From contig JAHJRI010000206.1 in assembly GCA_018830885.1 (NCBI GenBank), positions 1 to 55,767 on the forward strand: 55,767 nt of DNA, read 5' to 3'. Below are positions 53,951 through 55,767 of the stretch, in pieces. The stretch is from a bacterium (GTDB taxonomy: Bacteria > SAR324 > XYD2-FULL-50-16). The position numbers and the translations under genes are program-made. The notes beneath the pieces are model-generated. The model saw only the letters and a program-made list of their open reading frames with translations. It was not told the origin of the DNA and did not search any database. Positions within the stretch are counted from its first letter, which is position 1, and each line of letters starts with the position of its first letter.

Positions 53951-54232
53951 ATGGCCGAGAAAATGAAGTTTGATTCACTGATGCGTGATATTACCAGTGG
54001 CGCCCTGGCGGACAAACAGGACGAACTCATGTCACGGATGGAAGAGGTCCTTGAGGAGGAGGAAATGGGTACCATGGATGAGATGATAAATGATATCAGA
54101 GATTATCTCACCTCAAAAAACAAACTGGATCCTTATCTGAATGAAGCCGGCGTGATGCAGATCCCGTTGGAAATGGTATTTTCCTGGTTTTCTGCTGCCA
54201 TCAACAAGCGGAAAAAAGCCAGCCAGGATTGA
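53951..54232 (+). CDS. small acidic helical protein, unknown
   Basis: 93 residues, strongly acidic in the middle (MEEVLEEEEMGTMDEMINDI) and predicted helical, with a C-terminal basic patch (INKRKKASQD). No family recognised. The ATG at 53951 lies behind AGGAATAGGTG, a usable ribosome-binding site. It starts a plus-strand cluster with two other uncharacterised genes. Confidence 0.65.
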   Translation: MAEKMKFDSLMRDITSGALADKQDELMSRMEEVLEEEEMGTMDEMINDIRDYLTSKNKLDPYLNEAGVMQIPLEMVFSWFSAAINKRKKASQD

Positions 54233-54290
54233 TTCTGATTTTCTGAACAACAACATATGCCGCCATCGGCACAAAAAAAAAAGGAAACAT

Positions 54291-54497
54291 ATGCTAGAAA
54301 AAGTATTGGACAGACTGGACGGTATGGACCGGGATCGGTTGAACGATGAATTGCTGAAACTTGTGCTGGCTGCCGAAGAAATGGGAGTGCAATGTAAAAG
54401 TTACCTGTATGAGAATGGTACCAGAGACGCCTTGCTGAAAAAATATGATGCATGGCAAGTCTTGGTTGACGGGTTCTATGAAAAATTCGTCAAATAG
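54291..54497 (+). CDS. small helical protein, unknown
   Basis: 68 residues (MLEKVLDRLDGMDRDRLNDE, then KYDAWQVLVDGFYEKFVK), predicted all-helical. It has a good AAGGAA ribosome-binding site 6-11 bases upstream of the ATG, supporting a real gene. It follows the acidic small protein by 58 bases. No homologue recognised. Confidence 0.65.
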   Translation: MLEKVLDRLDGMDRDRLNDELLKLVLAAEEMGVQCKSYLYENGTRDALLKKYDAWQVLVDGFYEKFVK

Positions 54498-54658
54498 GCA
54501 CCCCCGCTCGAGCGTATTCCTGCCCGGCTAATAAAACCCCTCCTCCCCTTGACAAAGAGCGATACTTCAGTAACCTCATGTCAAGGGCAACCAAAGTACA
54601 ACCCCTTATCATCCTCTTCATCCATAACCGAAGCTCTCCTTTCAAATCAGGTAACATT

Positions 54659-55546
54659 ATGAAACAGATGTTTATGTTAGGTTTCTTGATCGTATGCCTT
54701 TGCATATTCGCACCTGATAACGATTGCCAGGAAATCGACAAACCCAATACAAAAGTCACCTACTATGATGAAGAGACATATGTTACCAAAGAAATCAGGA
54801 ATTTCAGTATAGCGGAGGCGCAGAGAAATGGAATTTATAAATCTGTGACAACTTTTGATAAATATGGGAGGATTGTTCAAACAGAAGAGCTGTTCACACC
54901 AGAGGCAGCCAAAAAGGACGGAATCCTGAGACGGACCCGATTTCTAGATAGAAACGGCCTTCTGACCCGAATTGAAACGGAGTATACCCCAGACAATCTC
55001 AAAGACCCGGGAGTACGACAATCCGTTTTTTTTCTGCGTCCAAATGGGTTAAAGGAAAGGGTTGAACTGGTTTATGCCCCGGATAGCGCAGAACAGTCCG
55101 GTTACTATAAAATTGAGTTCTTCTACAATGTCGATGGGCGCAAAACCCATGAAAACCTGTACCACACGAAGAATAAAGCTGACCAGCAGGGGGTTTTCAA
55201 ATCAACCATCTCCTACGATCCAACAGGTCCGAAAAGAAGCGTTACCTGGTGGATGACAGACGCCTATATTTCCGCTGAGCAGATCACTAAAGTCGTTTTT
55301 TACTATGACAGCAATGGTGATGAGATAAAACAGGAAGGACATTTCACCAGCAGCAAGGCGAAAGAACTGGGCTACTACAAAACCATCGTGTTCCACGACC
55401 ACACCGGTCATAAACTAAAAGAGGAACGGTTCTATCTGCAAAGCAGCCAGAACGCCAAAAGCTACTTCAAGGGGGTTATTACATACGATCAGGATGGCAA
55501 TATCATCAGGGAAGAAAGGTTTGATAAATATGGCAACCCATTTTAG
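54659..55546 (+). CDS. exported repeat protein, unknown
   Basis: 295 residues. An N-terminal hydrophobic segment (MKQMFMLGFLIVCLCIFAPD) looks like a signal peptide. The rest consists of about six to seven imperfect repeats of 35-40 residues with a common plan: a Glu and aromatic residues, Ala, Gly, then Lys-x-x-x-x-[FY]-[DY]-x-x-G (ITYDQDGNIIREERF, TTFDKYGRIVQTEELF, EFFYNVDGRKTHENLY). This recalls toxin-antitoxin YwqK-type or YD-like beta repeats but no family is firmly matched. ATG 54659 is used; an in-frame ATG-like start at 54578 would add a non-signal leader. Confidence 0.7.
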   Translation: MKQMFMLGFLIVCLCIFAPDNDCQEIDKPNTKVTYYDEETYVTKEIRNFSIAEAQRNGIYKSVTTFDKYGRIVQTEELFTPEAAKKDGILRRTRFLDRNGLLTRIETEYTPDNLKDPGVRQSVFFLRPNGLKERVELVYAPDSAEQSGYYKIEFFYNVDGRKTHENLYHTKNKADQQGVFKSTISYDPTGPKRSVTWWMTDAYISAEQITKVVFYYDSNGDEIKQEGHFTSSKAKELGYYKTIVFHDHTGHKLKEERFYLQSSQNAKSYFKGVITYDQDGNIIREERFDKYGNPF

Positions 55547-55584
55547 GCAGAACCGAAGCACACCCCTTTAAAAAGCATCCCACT

Positions 55585-55767
55585 ATGAAGCACTTTTTCG
55601 ACCAATCGACGACTCTGACTGCCGCTGAAAAATCCCGCATTCTGGACAGCGCCCGACATGAATTGAAAAAAAGTCCAATGAATTTCAATGAAATGTCGAC
55701 CCAGCAATTGCTGATCTGTCTCAATGCCAGTGCTGCAAACCAGTATATACCCCGGGGTATGGAAAGC
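55585..55767 (+). CDS. partial CDS at right edge, unknown
   Basis: An ATG at 55585 opens a frame with no stop through the end of the window (61 codons): MKHFFDQSTTLTAAEKSRIL, then LKKSPMNFNEMSTQQLLICL. It looks soluble and helical and is not recognised. It starts 38 bases after the repeat-protein gene on the same strand. The opposite-strand frame over the same bases is taken to be a shadow. Confidence 0.55.
   Translation, partial: MKHFFDQSTTLTAAEKSRILDSARHELKKSPMNFNEMSTQQLLICLNASAANQYIPRGMES

Overview
The window comes from a Gram-negative (diderm) bacterium of moderate GC content. It encodes the first committed lipid A enzyme (LpxC), a heptose kinase/nucleotidyltransferase (HldE type), several signal-peptide beta-barrel proteins ending in Phe, a site-2 protease (RseP), lipoprotein signal peptidase, the non-mevalonate isoprenoid enzyme Dxr, C5-pathway HemL, GatA for tRNA-dependent amidation, and a bactofilin. 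Gene content and style recall deltaproteobacteria-like lineages (Desulfobacterota, SAR324 and relatives). That placement is an inference from gene content only; there is no rRNA here. I see no tRNA, rRNA, CRISPR array, prophage or intact transposase gene. Most of the window is chromosomal housekeeping DNA in short operons.

Layout. 1-2.7 kb: a possible transposase tail at the left edge, then a MoxR AAA ATPase and CoxE-like VWA protein pair. 2.9-6.2 kb: a helicase/exonuclease pair resembling MrfA/MrfB (YprA/YprB). 6.4-8.8 kb (minus): a 773-residue protein of unknown family with receiver-like ends. 8.9-9.35 kb: two palindromic repeat elements. 9.65-14.1 kb: methyltransferase-lpxC, convergent with hemL and an outer-membrane barrel. 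14.5 kb: another palindromic element. 14.9-20.9 kb: a plus-strand run of MBL-fold protein, small secreted protein, AmrB/MEMO protein, cyclic-nucleotide-binding protein, hldE, rsmD and a BamE-like exported protein. 21-24 kb: an exported two-CsgG/LpoB-plus-FGE fusion (minus), rsmI (plus), lspA (minus). 24.7-30 kb: a complete branched-chain amino acid ABC importer, livKHMGF, with predicted terminators before livK and between livK and livH. 30.2-39.1 kb: cdsA-dxr-rseP, a PanE-like reductase, a GlmU-like beta-helix protein, a Na+/Ca2+ exchanger, SppA, a degenerate ThyX-like protein and a small helical protein. 39.1-41.4 kb: CinA-like protein (minus), a DUF3187-like barrel, and a fourth palindromic element. 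41.6-43.8 kb: aspartate kinase and endonuclease III. 43.8-53.3 kb (minus): gatA-pheS-pheT-coiled-coil membrane protein-bactofilin, then a 971-residue TPR protein. 53.9 kb to the end: two small helical proteins, an exported repeat protein and the start of an unknown gene.

Functional themes. Envelope biogenesis dominates: LpxC and HldE for LPS, CdsA for phospholipids, RseP and SppA for membrane proteolysis, LspA for lipoproteins, several barrels, bactofilin and the TPR/AMIN-like protein. A second theme is translation and rRNA modification: rsmD, rsmI, pheST, gatA.

The most distinctive feature is a family of about 170-bp, almost wholly palindromic elements at 9170-9342, 14507-14679 and 41255-41425. 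All three are intergenic. They begin and end with the same inverted terminal sequence and are flanked by 7-8 bp direct repeats, so they look like non-autonomous transposable elements (MITEs). A shorter 101-bp relative at 8930-9030 keeps a similar core hairpin under different terminal repeats. Other unusual items are a ThyX-fold protein without the catalytic motifs, an HldE whose nucleotidyltransferase domain has lost its first active-site His and its C-terminus, the uncharacterised 773-residue protein, and the CsgG-CsgG-FGE fusion.
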